DNA of 39,690 bases from Pseudomonas sp. Bc-h (GCF_002080045.1 NZ_MUIN01000009.1:391150-430839), one strand, 5' to 3'; counted from the first letter of the stretch, positions 16,219 through 24,873 are shown. Made by a program: numbers and translations. The notes: a model not told the origin generated them from the sequence alone.

Positions 16219-16250
16219 TTGCTAGCTATTTATTTTCCTGTGGCTAGCAA
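16219..16250. promoter_or_regulatory. paired GCTAGC sites before the GGT-like gene
   Basis: TTGCTAGCTA (16219-16228) and TGGCTAGCAA (16241-16250) share the GCTAGC core with cores 22 bp apart, almost the same geometry as at 7699-7730. They lie 22-53 bp upstream of the GGT-like start codon, a position suited to repression. The most likely ligand is the GntR protein encoded just downstream. Confidence 0.58.
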
Positions 16251-16312
16251 AGCAAAAGGTGTGCCGGACCTCTGGAGCTCAATCGTTGGAATTACTCTGC
16301 GTTCCTACAGCC

Positions 16313-16690
16313 TCAAGCCAGAATCTCAAGACCATATTTCTGCACGATGGTCAGCAACTTCAAAGCCATTCCTCCAGGTCTTTTAGCTCCCGCTTCCCAT
16401 TGCTTGACTGTAGAGGTACTGGTGTTCAGATACCGGGCAAACACCGGTTGGCTAACGCGACTGCGTTCGCGGATTTCCTTGATTTGCGCCGGATTGATTT
16501 CAGCTGGCACTTCGGCGATACAGGTTTGGTCGAACTCACGCATTGTCGCCTTGTCGATTGCCCCGATTTCAAGCAGGGCAATAGCCGATTCGTGGACCGA
16601 CTGCAGCGCCTCACTGTTGAATTTGTTGTCACTGCATATCTCCAAAAAATCCTCACGATCTACCAGACGCTGAATCTGGTCATTGCTCAA
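16313..16690 (-). CDS. XRE/HigA-type antitoxin-like DNA-binding protein, start uncertain
   Basis: Up to 125 residues. The C-terminal 75 match the HigA/YiaG-like antitoxin pattern: IDKATMREFDQTC, then an HTH in IKEIRERSRVSQPVFARYLN and TSTSTVKQWEAGAKRPGGMA. There is no in-frame ATG at the expected antitoxin start. The frame opens at a TTG (16690) without a well-spaced Shine-Dalgarno; a second TTG at 16645 has GAGG 5-6 nt upstream. Residues 1-25 (LSNDQIQRLVDREDFLEICS) read like the C-terminal tail of a RelE-type toxin, suggesting a decayed toxin frame now runs into the antitoxin. Base composition around it is less GC-rich than in the neighbours. It may be an orphan regulator or a remnant. Confidence 0.6.
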   Translation of the reverse strand: MSNDQIQRLVDREDFLEICSDNKFNSEALQSVHESAIALLEIGAIDKATMREFDQTCIAEVPAEINPAQIKEIRERSRVSQPVFARYLNTSTSTVKQWEAGAKRPGGMALKLLTIVQKYGLEILA

Positions 16691-17020
16691 GCCTTCGTAC
16701 CGCTTGGCAAGCTTCTGTGACGCCCACCATAACCTCCCCCGTCATCGCTTCCAGCTCAAACGACTCCAAGAAAAAGGCGAGAACATGAACATCACATTAC
16801 AGATTATCTGCTCGCCAGGTCGGCGGTTAATCTGGCATCTCAAACATAGACGCCCCCATCATGCGCAATCGTTTGCACCACAGTGGCGCACGGCCATGTG
16901 CTTCCGGCATATCCCATACCGAACCGGCATAACGTTGTATTTTTGCGCATGGTAGCCTCGCACGATTATTGTGTTGGCGTTGATCGTTCCCTTCGATGAT
17001 GGCCAGAACCAGGAAACGCC
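16691..17020. other. 330-bp gap: possible toxin remnant and promoter region of the decarboxylase
   Basis: No intact gene is seen. On the minus strand a GGGGGAGG precedes an ATG at 16730 that is out of frame with the antitoxin-like gene by one base and stops after 16 codons. The frame continuous with the antitoxin gene reads ASQKLAKRYEG just upstream of its TTG. This fits a RelE-type toxin broken by frameshifts. Another minus-strand ATG near 16950 with GAGG in front opens only 36 codons. The right end must hold the promoter of the decarboxylase gene; I could not pick a convincing -35/-10. Confidence 0.4.
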
Positions 17021-17890
17021 ATGTCCAGAATTTCCCACTCCGCCCTGCGCCGCAATTTCCGTGAATTGCTGGCTTCCAAAGCCTGTTATGAAACCGCTTC
17101 CGTCTTCGATCCGATGTCGGCGCGCATTGCCGGCGATCTCGGTTTCGAAGTCGGCATTCTCGGTGGTTCGGTGGCCTCGCTGCAGGTCCTGGCAGCGCCG
17201 GACTTTGCGCTGATCACCCTGAGCGAGTTCGTCGAACAGGCCACCCGTATCGGCCGTGTCGCCCAGTTGCCTGTCATTGCCGACGCCGACCACGGCTACG
17301 GCAACGCGCTGAACGTCATGCGCACGGTTGAAGAACTGGAGCGTGCCGGCGTTGCGGCGCTGACCATCGAAGACACGCTGCTGCCCGCGCAATTCGGGCG
17401 CAAATCCACCGACCTGATCACCATTGAGGAAGGCATCGGTAAAGTCCGCGCCGCCCTGGAAGCTCGTGTCGATCCAGAACTATCGATCATCGCCCGCACC
17501 AATGCCGGCGTGCTGCCGGTCGAGGACATCATCGAGCGCACTCAGGCTTACGAAAAAGCCGGTGCGGACGGCATCTGCATCGTCGGCATCAAGGACTTTG
17601 AGCATCTGGAGCAGATCTCGGAAAAACTCACCGTCCCGCTGATGCTGGTGACGTACGGCAATCCGAAGCTCAACGACAGCCAGCGCCTGGCGGACCTTGG
17701 CGTGCGCATCGTCGTTGCCGGGCACGCGGCCTACTTCGCGTCGATCAAGGCGACCTACGACAGCCTGCGCGCCCAGCGCCGCATCACCCGCAGCACGGAG
17801 AACCTCAGCGCCACCGAGTTGACCCACACCTACACCCAGCCGGAAAGCTACGTGGCGTGGGCCAAAGAGTTCATGGATGTGCAGGAGTGA
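17021..17890 (+). CDS. oxaloacetate decarboxylase, isocitrate lyase/PEP mutase superfamily (PA4872-like)
   Basis: A 289-residue cytosolic enzyme that decarboxylates oxaloacetate to pyruvate and CO2. The PEP mutase/isocitrate lyase core is seen in ETASVFDPMSARIAGDLGFE, the metal-binding IADADHGYGN (residues 86-95) and TIEDTLLPAQFGRKS. His235 in AGHAAYFASIKATYD is the residue that marks the PA4872 decarboxylase branch in place of the lyase cysteine loop. Length fits that branch. The ATG at 17021 follows AGGAAACGCC. It is monocistronic, convergent with polB. A short hairpin, GATCCC AAC GGGATC (17889-17903), overlaps the stop but lacks a T-run. Confidence 0.93.
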   Translation: MSRISHSALRRNFRELLASKACYETASVFDPMSARIAGDLGFEVGILGGSVASLQVLAAPDFALITLSEFVEQATRIGRVAQLPVIADADHGYGNALNVMRTVEELERAGVAALTIEDTLLPAQFGRKSTDLITIEEGIGKVRAALEARVDPELSIIARTNAGVLPVEDIIERTQAYEKAGADGICIVGIKDFEHLEQISEKLTVPLMLVTYGNPKLNDSQRLADLGVRIVVAGHAAYFASIKATYDSLRAQRRITRSTENLSATELTHTYTQPESYVAWAKEFMDVQE

Positions 17891-18009
17891 TCCCAACGGG
17901 ATCTGGAATCACAGCGTAGTCGTTTCTGCAGCCATGCGGCTTGCAAGCGGCAACAACTGACATGCCGCCGAGGAGCCGGACGGCTTCAGAGCTCCAGATT
18001 TCTCAACGA

Positions 18010-20373
18010 TCAGAACAACCCCATCTGTCCGCCGATCAAGGTGCTGAAGTCATCCTGCACGAACGGCAGAATCGCATCGGCAATCGGCTGCAGTTGCCGG
18101 GTGATGTAGTGGTCGTAGTCGATGGGGGCGCTGCGCACTTCCAGCGGTTCGGGGCCTGCGACCGTGATCACGTAGCTGATCCAGCCACGGTTCTGATATT
18201 GCAGCGGCCGGCCCTGTTTCTGGTTGTACTCATCGGCGATGCGCGCAGCCCTGACGTGAGGCGGAACGTTGCGTTCATAGTCGTCCAGCGCGCGACGCAG
18301 GCGTTTGCGGTAGATCAATTGATTGTCCAGTTCGCCCGCGAGCGTGCGCCGCACGTAGTCGCGCACATAGTCCTGGTACGGGCGCCGATTGAAGATGCGC
18401 AAATAGAGCTCCTGCTGAAAGGTCTGAGCCAACGGAGACCAATCGGTGCGTACGGTTTCAAGGCCCTTATAGACCATTTCGTCTTCGCCACTGGCGCGAG
18501 TGACGAGCCCCGCGTAGCGCTTTTTGCTGCCCTCCTCCGCGCCGCGAATCGTCGGCATCAGAAAGCGCTTGAAGTGGGTTTCGAACTGCAACTCAAGCGC
18601 GCATTCCAGGCCGTATTCATCACGCAGGTGCTCACGCCACCAGTCATTCACGCCCTCGACCAGCGCCTTGCCGATGTGCGCGGCCTCTTCCTGACCGTGG
18701 GGGCGTTTGAGCCAGACAAACGTGGAGTCGGTGTCGCCGTAGATCACCTCATAGCCTTGGGCCTCGATGAGCTGGCGGGTCTGACGCATGATCTGATGCC
18801 CGCGCAGGGTGATCGACGACGCCAGCCGGGTATCGAAAAAGCGGCAGCCGCTGGAACCGAGCACGCCGTAGAAGGCATTCATGATGATTTTCAGCGCCTG
18901 AGACAGCGGCGCATTGCGCTCACGCTTGGCGGCTTCGCGCCCCTCGGCCACCCTTGAGACAATCGCGGGCAGGCAGTGCCGGGTGCGGGAAAAACGAGCC
19001 CCGCGAAAGCCTTCGACCGACTCACTGTCTTCGGGGTGTTTGAGGCCTTCGATCAGGCCGACCGGATCGATGAGGAAGCTGCGGATGATCGACGGATACA
19101 GGCTCTTGTAGTCCAGCACCAGCACAGACTCGTACAGGCCTGGCCGCGAATCCATGACGAACCCGCCAGGACTGGCTTCGGGCATGCGCTCGCCCAGATT
19201 CGGCGCGACGAAACCCTGACGATGCATCAATGGCATATACAGGTGCTCGAACGCCGCCACCGAACCGCCGCTGCGGTCGGCGGGTAACCCGGTGACGGTT
19301 GCCCGTTCCAAGAGGAATGTCAGCAGCTCGGTCTTGGCGAAAATCCGCGTGACCAGTTCGCAGTCCTTGAGGTTGTAGCGCGCCAGCGCGGGTTTATCCT
19401 CAGCGAACATGCGGTTGATTTCGTCCATGCGCTGGTACGGGTTATCGATGGCTTTCCCCTCACCCAGCAGCGTCTGCGCGACGTTCTCCAGACTGAACGA
19501 CGCAAAGCTCCAGGTCGCAGAGCGCAGTGCTTCGATGCCATCGATGATCAGCCGCCCTGCCGCCGCCGCGAAGAAGTGGTTGTTTCGGGCGCCGTGTTCA
19601 CGCCAGGTCATGACCTCGCCATCACGGCCCAGACGCAGCGGCACGTTCAGACGTCGTGAATGTTCATGCAACACGCGCAGGTCGAACTGCACCACGTTCC
19701 AGCCGATAATCGCATCGGGGTCGTGCAGCGCCAGCCATTCATTGAGCCTCTCCAGCAGGCTCACGCGGCTGTCGCAGTATTCGAACTTGAAATCCACTTG
19801 GGACGCATCGCCGTTGGCCGGCCCGAGCATGTACACCTGACGCTCGCCGCAACCTTCCAGTGCGATGGAATACAGCTCGCCGCGCTCGGTGGTTTCGATA
19901 TCGAGCGACACCAGTTTCAATTGCGGCCGATAGTCCGGAGCCGGTTTCATCTGCGCGTCCAGCAGCAAGCCGTTGGCATCCGGCGTTCCGCCGAACTGCA
20001 CGGGCGCTGTGATGAAGCGCTCCATCAGATATCGCTCTGGCGGGCGGACATCAGCCTCGTAGATGTCGACACTGGCCCTGCGCAGGTCTTTTTCCAGATT
20101 CATCAGTTGCCGGTGCTGCCGGGTATAGAGGCCCAGCACTGGCCGATGGCGGAAGTCGCAGAGTTCCAGGGGCTTGAGTTCGACGTTCTTTTCGCTGCGC
20201 AGCACGGCCTCGGCGCGCTCGCGGTGTTGCGCCGGGATGAAGGCGACCGAAGTCTGCAAAGGCAGCCGCAGGCGACGCGGGCCGTCGTCCGTCGCCAGCC
20301 AGAATTCGACTTCCGTGCCTGCGTCGGTATCGCGCCAATGCCGGGTCAGGACGAAGCCCTGCTGTAAATCCAC
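18010..20373 (-). CDS. polB: DNA polymerase II (family B)
   Basis: A 787-residue family B DNA polymerase with 3'-5' exonuclease, used in replication restart and translesion synthesis. The exonuclease motif DIETTERGEL, the polymerase motif A DYKSLYPSIIRSF, motif B KIIMNAFYGVLGS and motif C YGDTDSTFVW are all present in order. Length matches E. coli Pol II (783). The first codon is GTG at 20373 (GTGGATTTACAG), with GAGG about 8 nt upstream. I looked for a LexA box (CTG-N10-CAG) in the 167-bp gap shared with the divergent carboxypeptidase gene and found none, so SOS control as in E. coli is not evident here. Confidence 0.97.
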   Translation of the reverse strand: MDLQQGFVLTRHWRDTDAGTEVEFWLATDDGPRRLRLPLQTSVAFIPAQHRERAEAVLRSEKNVELKPLELCDFRHRPVLGLYTRQHRQLMNLEKDLRRASVDIYEADVRPPERYLMERFITAPVQFGGTPDANGLLLDAQMKPAPDYRPQLKLVSLDIETTERGELYSIALEGCGERQVYMLGPANGDASQVDFKFEYCDSRVSLLERLNEWLALHDPDAIIGWNVVQFDLRVLHEHSRRLNVPLRLGRDGEVMTWREHGARNNHFFAAAAGRLIIDGIEALRSATWSFASFSLENVAQTLLGEGKAIDNPYQRMDEINRMFAEDKPALARYNLKDCELVTRIFAKTELLTFLLERATVTGLPADRSGGSVAAFEHLYMPLMHRQGFVAPNLGERMPEASPGGFVMDSRPGLYESVLVLDYKSLYPSIIRSFLIDPVGLIEGLKHPEDSESVEGFRGARFSRTRHCLPAIVSRVAEGREAAKRERNAPLSQALKIIMNAFYGVLGSSGCRFFDTRLASSITLRGHQIMRQTRQLIEAQGYEVIYGDTDSTFVWLKRPHGQEEAAHIGKALVEGVNDWWREHLRDEYGLECALELQFETHFKRFLMPTIRGAEEGSKKRYAGLVTRASGEDEMVYKGLETVRTDWSPLAQTFQQELYLRIFNRRPYQDYVRDYVRRTLAGELDNQLIYRKRLRRALDDYERNVPPHVRAARIADEYNQKQGRPLQYQNRGWISYVITVAGPEPLEVRSAPIDYDHYITRQLQPIADAILPFVQDDFSTLIGGQMGLF

Positions 20374-20540
20374 CTGTGCAACCTCGAAAACTGTCTTTCA
20401 GGGGTGGGATTCTACGGCGATCACTGCCGGAAAGCCCGCAGTCTGGCGCGCTTGTTCCGGCTGCCTGAACAATCAATGGGGAACAATGCACGCCGCCGCG
20501 CTATCAGAAGATCACTCGCACACCATCTGAGGGATCCAGC

Positions 20541-21779
20541 ATGCTCGTTCGACGTACCTCTCTGGCGGCCGCCGTCGCCGCCTCACTCCTCTGCTCCATG
20601 GCCTTTGCCGCCGAACTGCCTCCCGAACAGCTTCTGAAAAAAGCCGAAGCCGAACAGAAGGCGTATCTGGCCACCGTAAAACAACTGGTAGACATCGACA
20701 CCGGCACCGGCCAGGCGCCAGGGCTGAAAACCGTCAGTGCGGTGCTGGTCGAACGCCTCAAAGCATTGGGCGCAACCGTTGAAACCACACCCGCGACGCC
20801 CTCTGCAGGCGACAACATCGTCGGCACGATGAAGGGCAATGGCAGCAAGAGCTTCCTGTTGATGATTCACTACGACACGGTTTTCGGCCCAGGCACTGCA
20901 GCGAAACGGCCGTTCCGGGTCGATGGCGAGCACGCTTACGGACCCGGTGTCGCCGATGCCAAGGGCGGCGTGGCGATGGTGCTGCATTCGCTGAAGCTGT
21001 TGCAGGATCAGAAGTTCAAGGACTTCGGCACCATCACCGTGCTGTTCAACCCGGACGAGGAAACCGGATCGGCGGGCTCGAAGAAAATCATTGCCGATCT
21101 CGCGCGCAAACATGACTACGTGTTCTCGTACGAGCCGCCCGACAAGGACGCGGTCACCGTCGCCACCAACGGCATCAACGGCGTGTTCGTCGACGTCAAA
21201 GGCAAATCCTCCCATGCAGGCTCCGCCCCCGAGGCAGGACGCAACGCGGCGATGGAATTGGCCCATCAGCTGGTACAACTCAAGGATCTGGGAGATCAGG
21301 CCAAGGGCACTACCGTGAACTGGACGCTGATCAAGGGCGGCGAGAAGCGCAACATCATTCCGTCCAGCGCAGCGGCCGAGGGCGACATGCGCTACTCGGA
21401 CCTTAGCGAAACCGACCGCGTTCTCGCCGACGGGCAGCGCATCGTGCAGAACAAATTGATCGACGGCACCGAGGTCACCTTCCGCCTCGACAAGGGCCGC
21501 CCGCCACTGGTCAAGAACCCCGCCAGCGAAGACCTCGCGAAAACCGCACAGGCCCTGTACGGCAAGATCGGCCGCAACATCGAGCCCATCGCCATGCGCT
21601 TCGGCACCGACGCCGGCTACGCCTACGTCCCCGACAGCCAGAAACCCGCCGTGCTCGAAACCATGGGTGTGGTCGGCGCGGGATTACATGCCGATGATGA
21701 ATATGCAGACCTGTCGAGCATCGCGCCGAGGTTGTATCTGAGCGTGGCGATGATTATGCAATTGTCTGCCCATCCTTGA
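20541..21779 (+). CDS. M20-family glutamate carboxypeptidase (carboxypeptidase G2-like), exported
   Basis: A 412-residue di-zinc exopeptidase that removes C-terminal glutamate from peptides or folate-type compounds. A signal peptide (MLVRRTSLAAAVAASLLCSM, cut after FAA) directs it to the periplasm. Zinc ligands are visible: His in LLMIHYDTVF, bridging Asp in GPGVADAKGGVA, the catalytic/ligand Glu pair in NPDEETGS, and a C-terminal His in GAGLHADDEYADL. The dimerisation insert (NGINGVFVDVKGKSSHAGSA) is also present. The ATG at 20541 has GAGGGA 7-8 nt upstream. It is divergent from polB with no sign of functional linkage. Confidence 0.92.
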   Translation: MLVRRTSLAAAVAASLLCSMAFAAELPPEQLLKKAEAEQKAYLATVKQLVDIDTGTGQAPGLKTVSAVLVERLKALGATVETTPATPSAGDNIVGTMKGNGSKSFLLMIHYDTVFGPGTAAKRPFRVDGEHAYGPGVADAKGGVAMVLHSLKLLQDQKFKDFGTITVLFNPDEETGSAGSKKIIADLARKHDYVFSYEPPDKDAVTVATNGINGVFVDVKGKSSHAGSAPEAGRNAAMELAHQLVQLKDLGDQAKGTTVNWTLIKGGEKRNIIPSSAAAEGDMRYSDLSETDRVLADGQRIVQNKLIDGTEVTFRLDKGRPPLVKNPASEDLAKTAQALYGKIGRNIEPIAMRFGTDAGYAYVPDSQKPAVLETMGVVGAGLHADDEYADLSSIAPRLYLSVAMIMQLSAHP

Positions 21780-21790
21780 CGCCAATACGT

Positions 21791-21820
21791 GCGCGGCGGC
21801 TGTGGCAGACTTCGCCGCGC
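21791..21820. terminator. GC-rich hairpin after the carboxypeptidase gene
   Basis: Perfect 8-bp arms GCGCGGCG (21791-21798) and CGCCGCGC (21813-21820) form a hairpin 12 bp after the carboxypeptidase stop. There is no T-run, so this is a weak terminator call. Confidence 0.4.
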
Positions 21821-21849
21821 AGTGGCGAATTGGTGAAGGATTTAAAGTA

Positions 21850-22110
21850 ATGGCCGAGCGGTTGTACTCGACTCAAGAGATCAGTCTCTCTCCAGAGCGC
21901 CAGCAAGAAGTCTTGCGCTCGCTGGAACTGCAGATGGACCGTAAGCACAAGCCAAAGACGGACTCACTTAATCGCGTCTTGACCGAAATGTTCGACGACC
22001 GACCTTATTTCAGTACTCGACTCACAGCTGGGTGGGAACCGGATCGGACCAGCCGTGGATTGACGAAGTTACTGAGCATTTACAGACCCAGGGAGCTACA
22101 GAACATTTGA
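21850..22110 (+). CDS. small hypothetical protein
   Basis: An 86-residue frame beginning MAERLYSTQEISLSPERQQE. It is charged and helix-rich, with no signal peptide, membrane segment or recognised motif. GAAGG lies about 10 nt before the ATG at 21850; an earlier in-frame ATG (21802) falls inside the hairpin behind the carboxypeptidase gene and is less likely. It is followed at once by repeats. The gene could be genuine or a random open frame; I do not recognise a family. Confidence 0.4.
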   Translation: MAERLYSTQEISLSPERQQEVLRSLELQMDRKHKPKTDSLNRVLTEMFDDRPYFSTRLTAGWEPDRTSRGLTKLLSIYRPRELQNI

Positions 22111-22172
22111 GAGTGCAGCGCAGCGATGCTTGCATATAGGCACGACCGCGATCGTTTGGTCGAATACTTCTC

Positions 22173-22259
22173 GTGGGAGGGAGCTTGCTCGCGAAGCGTT
22201 TTGGACATTCGCTGAAGCTGCAGCGGATGTACTGCCCACTTCGCGAGCGAGCTCCACAC
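22173..22259. repeat. REP-type inverted repeat
   Basis: The left arm GTGGGAGGGAGC... (22173-22196) is identical to the arm at 6-29. The right arm at 22239-22259 is its reverse complement with small differences (CTTCGCGAGCGAGCTC) and lacks the final GGG block. It is a slightly degraded copy of the REPIN-like element at the left end of the window. Confidence 0.8.
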
Positions 22260-22641
22260 GGTCCGCAGTTTCTGGAAGTCGAGTGTTGTTCACCCGAATG
22301 TTTGAAGTCCGGCGCTGTTCATGCAAACGCCGCGGATCCTGTGGGAGACGCCGGAGTTTACGACGGCAGCGATGGCGGTGGGTCAGTCAGTACCTACCAG
22401 CCTGAATCACCGCGTCGCCACTGTCGTAAGCTCCCAGCAGCTCCCACAGGGTCCGGGGTCTCTGGACGTCGGAGTTGTTCACGCGGCATGTTTGAAGGCC
22501 GGCGCTGTTCATGCAAACGCCGCGGATCCTGTGGCAGACGCCGGAGTTTACGACGGCAGCGATGGCGGTGGGTCCGTCAATATCTACCAGCCTGAATCAC
22601 CGCTTCGCCACTGTTGTAACCTCCAGCAGCTTTCCCACAGG
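22251..22641. repeat. 190-bp tandem duplication of a CTGTGGGAG hairpin repeat
   Basis: Two copies with a period of exactly 190 bp: GGCGCTGTTCATGCAAACGC begins at 22311 and again at 22501, and the flanks match from about 22261/22451. Each unit contains a large imperfect hairpin whose arms start CCTGTGGGAG (22338) and end CTCCCACAGG (22450). This accounts for most of the 590-bp gap between the small hypothetical protein and the aminotransferase. Short open frames across it reflect the repeat, not genes. Confidence 0.85.
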
Positions 22642-22701
22642 AACGTTAACAGTCCGGACGTTTGACGCCATTTCGGAGTGATCGGTACCGCGGTTTTCGG
22701 T

Positions 22702-23871
22702 CTACTCCAACGCCCCAACCACCCCACCCACAATCATCTCCACATCCGCCTCATCGATGATCAATGGCGGCAACAAGCGAATCGTCTGCCCCCGCGTGAC
22801 GTTGATCAGCACGCCATGGTCCTGTGCGGCCTTCAGGCAGAGGTCACGGATGGGCCGATTCAGCTCGATCCCGACCATCAGACCCAGGCCCCGAACACCC
22901 GCCACATCCGGATGCCCGTGCAAGGCTTCGCGCAATCGCACCACGAGGCGTTCGCCCTGCCCTGCGGCGTTGTTCAGCAAGCCCTGCTGCTCGATGATAT
23001 CCAGCACGGTGCAGCCCACGCGACAGGCCAGCGGGTTGCCGCCGAATGTGCTGCCGTGACTGCCTGGCGTGAACAGCCGCGCCACGGCCGCCGATGCCAC
23101 GCAGGCACCGATGGGAATGCCATTGCCCAGTGCTTTGGCCAGGGTCATGACGTCCGGGACGATGCCGTCGTGCTGATGCGCGAACCAGCGACCGGTGCGG
23201 CCGATGCCGGTCTGGATTTCGTCGAGGATCATCAGCCAGCCGTTGTTGCTGCAATGCGCGCGCAGGGCTTTGAGATAACCCGGCGGCGGCAGCGCAACCC
23301 CGCCCTCGCCCTGGATCGGCTCCAGCATCACCGCGACGATGCGCTCGCCATAGACCCGCGCGGCCTGCCGAATGGCGTCCATGTCGCCGAACGCGACCTT
23401 GACGAACTCACCCGACATCGGGTGATACCCCAGGCGCGCCGTGCCGTTATCGCTGGCCGACAGTGTGCCGAGGGTGCGACCGTGGAACGCGTTTTCCATG
23501 ACCACCACCAGAGGCCGTTCGATGCCTTTGGCCCAGCCATACAGACGCGCCAGTTTGAGCGCAGTTTCGTTGGCCTCGGCGCCGGAATTGTTGAAGAACA
23601 CCTGCTCCAGGCCAGACAGCCGTGTGAGCTTCTCTGCCAGCCGCTGTTGCCAGTCGATGCGGTAATGATTGGAGGTGTGCAGGAGTAACCCCGCCTGTTC
23701 GCAGATCACCGAGACGATCCACGGGTGACTGTGGCCGACATTGGTCACGGCCACCCCCGCCACGGCGTCCAGGTACTGACGGCCGCTGTTGTCCCAGAGT
23801 CGCGCGCCTTCGCCCCGGACGAAACTCAGTGGCAGCGGTTTGTAGGTGTTCATCAGGCAGGCGGCGGTCAT
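22702..23871 (-). CDS. class III aminotransferase, acetylornithine aminotransferase type
   Basis: A 389-residue PLP enzyme of the ArgD/AruC/OAT group. It transfers an omega-amino group, typically from N-acetylornithine or succinylornithine to 2-oxoglutarate. Signature elements are FNNSGAEANETALKLAR, FHGRTLGTLSAS, the Asp217 region ILDEIQTGIGRTG and PLP-lysine K246 in TLAKALGNGIPIG, then HGSTFGGNPLACRVG. The ATG at 23871 has GGAG 8 nt upstream. It is divergent from a LysR regulator across about 100 bp, which suggests control by it, and is not clustered with other arginine genes. It may be a paralogue for diamine or arginine-related catabolism rather than the biosynthetic enzyme. Confidence 0.9.
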   Translation of the reverse strand: MTAACLMNTYKPLPLSFVRGEGARLWDNSGRQYLDAVAGVAVTNVGHSHPWIVSVICEQAGLLLHTSNHYRIDWQQRLAEKLTRLSGLEQVFFNNSGAEANETALKLARLYGWAKGIERPLVVVMENAFHGRTLGTLSASDNGTARLGYHPMSGEFVKVAFGDMDAIRQAARVYGERIVAVMLEPIQGEGGVALPPPGYLKALRAHCSNNGWLMILDEIQTGIGRTGRWFAHQHDGIVPDVMTLAKALGNGIPIGACVASAAVARLFTPGSHGSTFGGNPLACRVGCTVLDIIEQQGLLNNAAGQGERLVVRLREALHGHPDVAGVRGLGLMVGIELNRPIRDLCLKAAQDHGVLINVTRGQTIRLLPPLIIDEADVEMIVGGVVGALE

Positions 23872-23970
23872 GTTCGAAGCTCCATCACGGTGGGATGCAG
23901 CCAGTATCGTTAACCCGATTTGCTGTATAAAGATCGACTTACTTCAGTGACTTTAAAGCAGAGATTGATA

Positions 23971-24873
23971 ATGGACGTTTTCCAGGCCATGGCCGTGTTT
24001 GTCAAAGTCGTGGAAAGCGGCAGCATGACGGCCGCCGCGCGGCAGTGCGAAATGTCGACGACCATGGTCGGCAATCACCTCAAGGCGTTGGAGCAACGAC
24101 TGGGCGTGAGCCTGTTGCAACGCACCACGCGCAGGCAAAACCTCACCGAGTTCGGGACGCAGTACTACCGCCGCTGTGTGGAAGTGCTGGCGCTGGTGAA
24201 CGATTCCGAGCGCATGGCCGAACAGGCACAGACTCAGCCCAGCGGTACATTGCGCATCACCGCGCCGCCTGCGTTTGGCGCTGAACGGCTGGCGCCGATG
24301 CTCAGCGATTTCATTCAACGCTACCCACAAATCAAAGTGGAAGTGGTGCTGAGCAATCAGTTGATGGACCTGGTAGAGCACGGCTTCGACGCCGCCATTC
24401 GCCTCGGTGTCCCGGAATCTTCTGCGCTGATCGCACGACCTCTGCGCGATTACACGCTGACCATTTGCGCGTCGAGAGACTATCTGCAACGCCGGGGAAC
24501 GCCGCTGCGCGCCGAAGACCTTGGCGATCACAACTGCCTGGCGTTCGCCTACCCGGCCGGCGATGACTGGCGCGCCGCCGACAAGCTATGGAAGCTCACG
24601 GGGCCGGAAGGTGTGATGGAGATCCCGGTGTCGGGCTCGATGATCGTCAACAGCTCACCCGCCTTGCGTCAGGCAGCGTTGTCAGGCATGGGCATTGCCA
24701 TGCTGCCCGATGTGCTGGTCAGCGAAGACCTGCAAGCAGGCAGGCTGGAGCCGTTGCTGCAGCAGTATCAGCCTCCCAGTCGCCCGATGTGGCTGATGTA
24801 CCCGCAGGATCGCTATCGACTGCCCAAAGTCAGGCATTTCGTGGAGTGTGCGCTGACTGAATGGGGGCAGTGA
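23971..24873 (+). CDS. LysR-family transcriptional regulator
   Basis: A 300-residue LTTR. The N-terminal HTH is MDVFQAMAVFVKVVESGSMT followed by AAARQCEMSTTMVGNHLKAL and LLQRTTRRQNLTEFG. The C-terminal effector domain starts around residue 90 (GTLRITAPPAFGAERL). The ATG at 23971 begins exactly at the conserved MDVFQAM; the upstream in-frame extension does not look like family sequence. The Shine-Dalgarno is weak (CAGAGA). It is divergent from the aminotransferase gene and probably controls it. Its 3' end is convergent with the RidA-like gene. Confidence 0.92.
   Translation: MDVFQAMAVFVKVVESGSMTAAARQCEMSTTMVGNHLKALEQRLGVSLLQRTTRRQNLTEFGTQYYRRCVEVLALVNDSERMAEQAQTQPSGTLRITAPPAFGAERLAPMLSDFIQRYPQIKVEVVLSNQLMDLVEHGFDAAIRLGVPESSALIARPLRDYTLTICASRDYLQRRGTPLRAEDLGDHNCLAFAYPAGDDWRAADKLWKLTGPEGVMEIPVSGSMIVNSSPALRQAALSGMGIAMLPDVLVSEDLQAGRLEPLLQQYQPPSRPMWLMYPQDRYRLPKVRHFVECALTEWGQ

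Noticed and set aside
16859..17392. Minus-strand frame overlapping the decarboxylase 5' end
   Set aside because: Most of it is antisense to the decarboxylase gene; only the far end reaches the gap, and it has no domain.
17889..17903. GATCCC-AAC-GGGATC hairpin as a terminator of the decarboxylase gene
   Set aside because: Six-bp stem with no T-run and overlapping the stop codon; too weak to list as a terminator.
22251..22641. CRISPR array
   Set aside because: The units are long (190 bp) and nearly identical throughout, without short repeats separated by unique spacers; no cas genes are near.
22130..22665. Open frames across the 190-bp repeats
   Set aside because: Their translations repeat with the DNA units and have no good ribosome-binding sites; repeat-derived, not genes.
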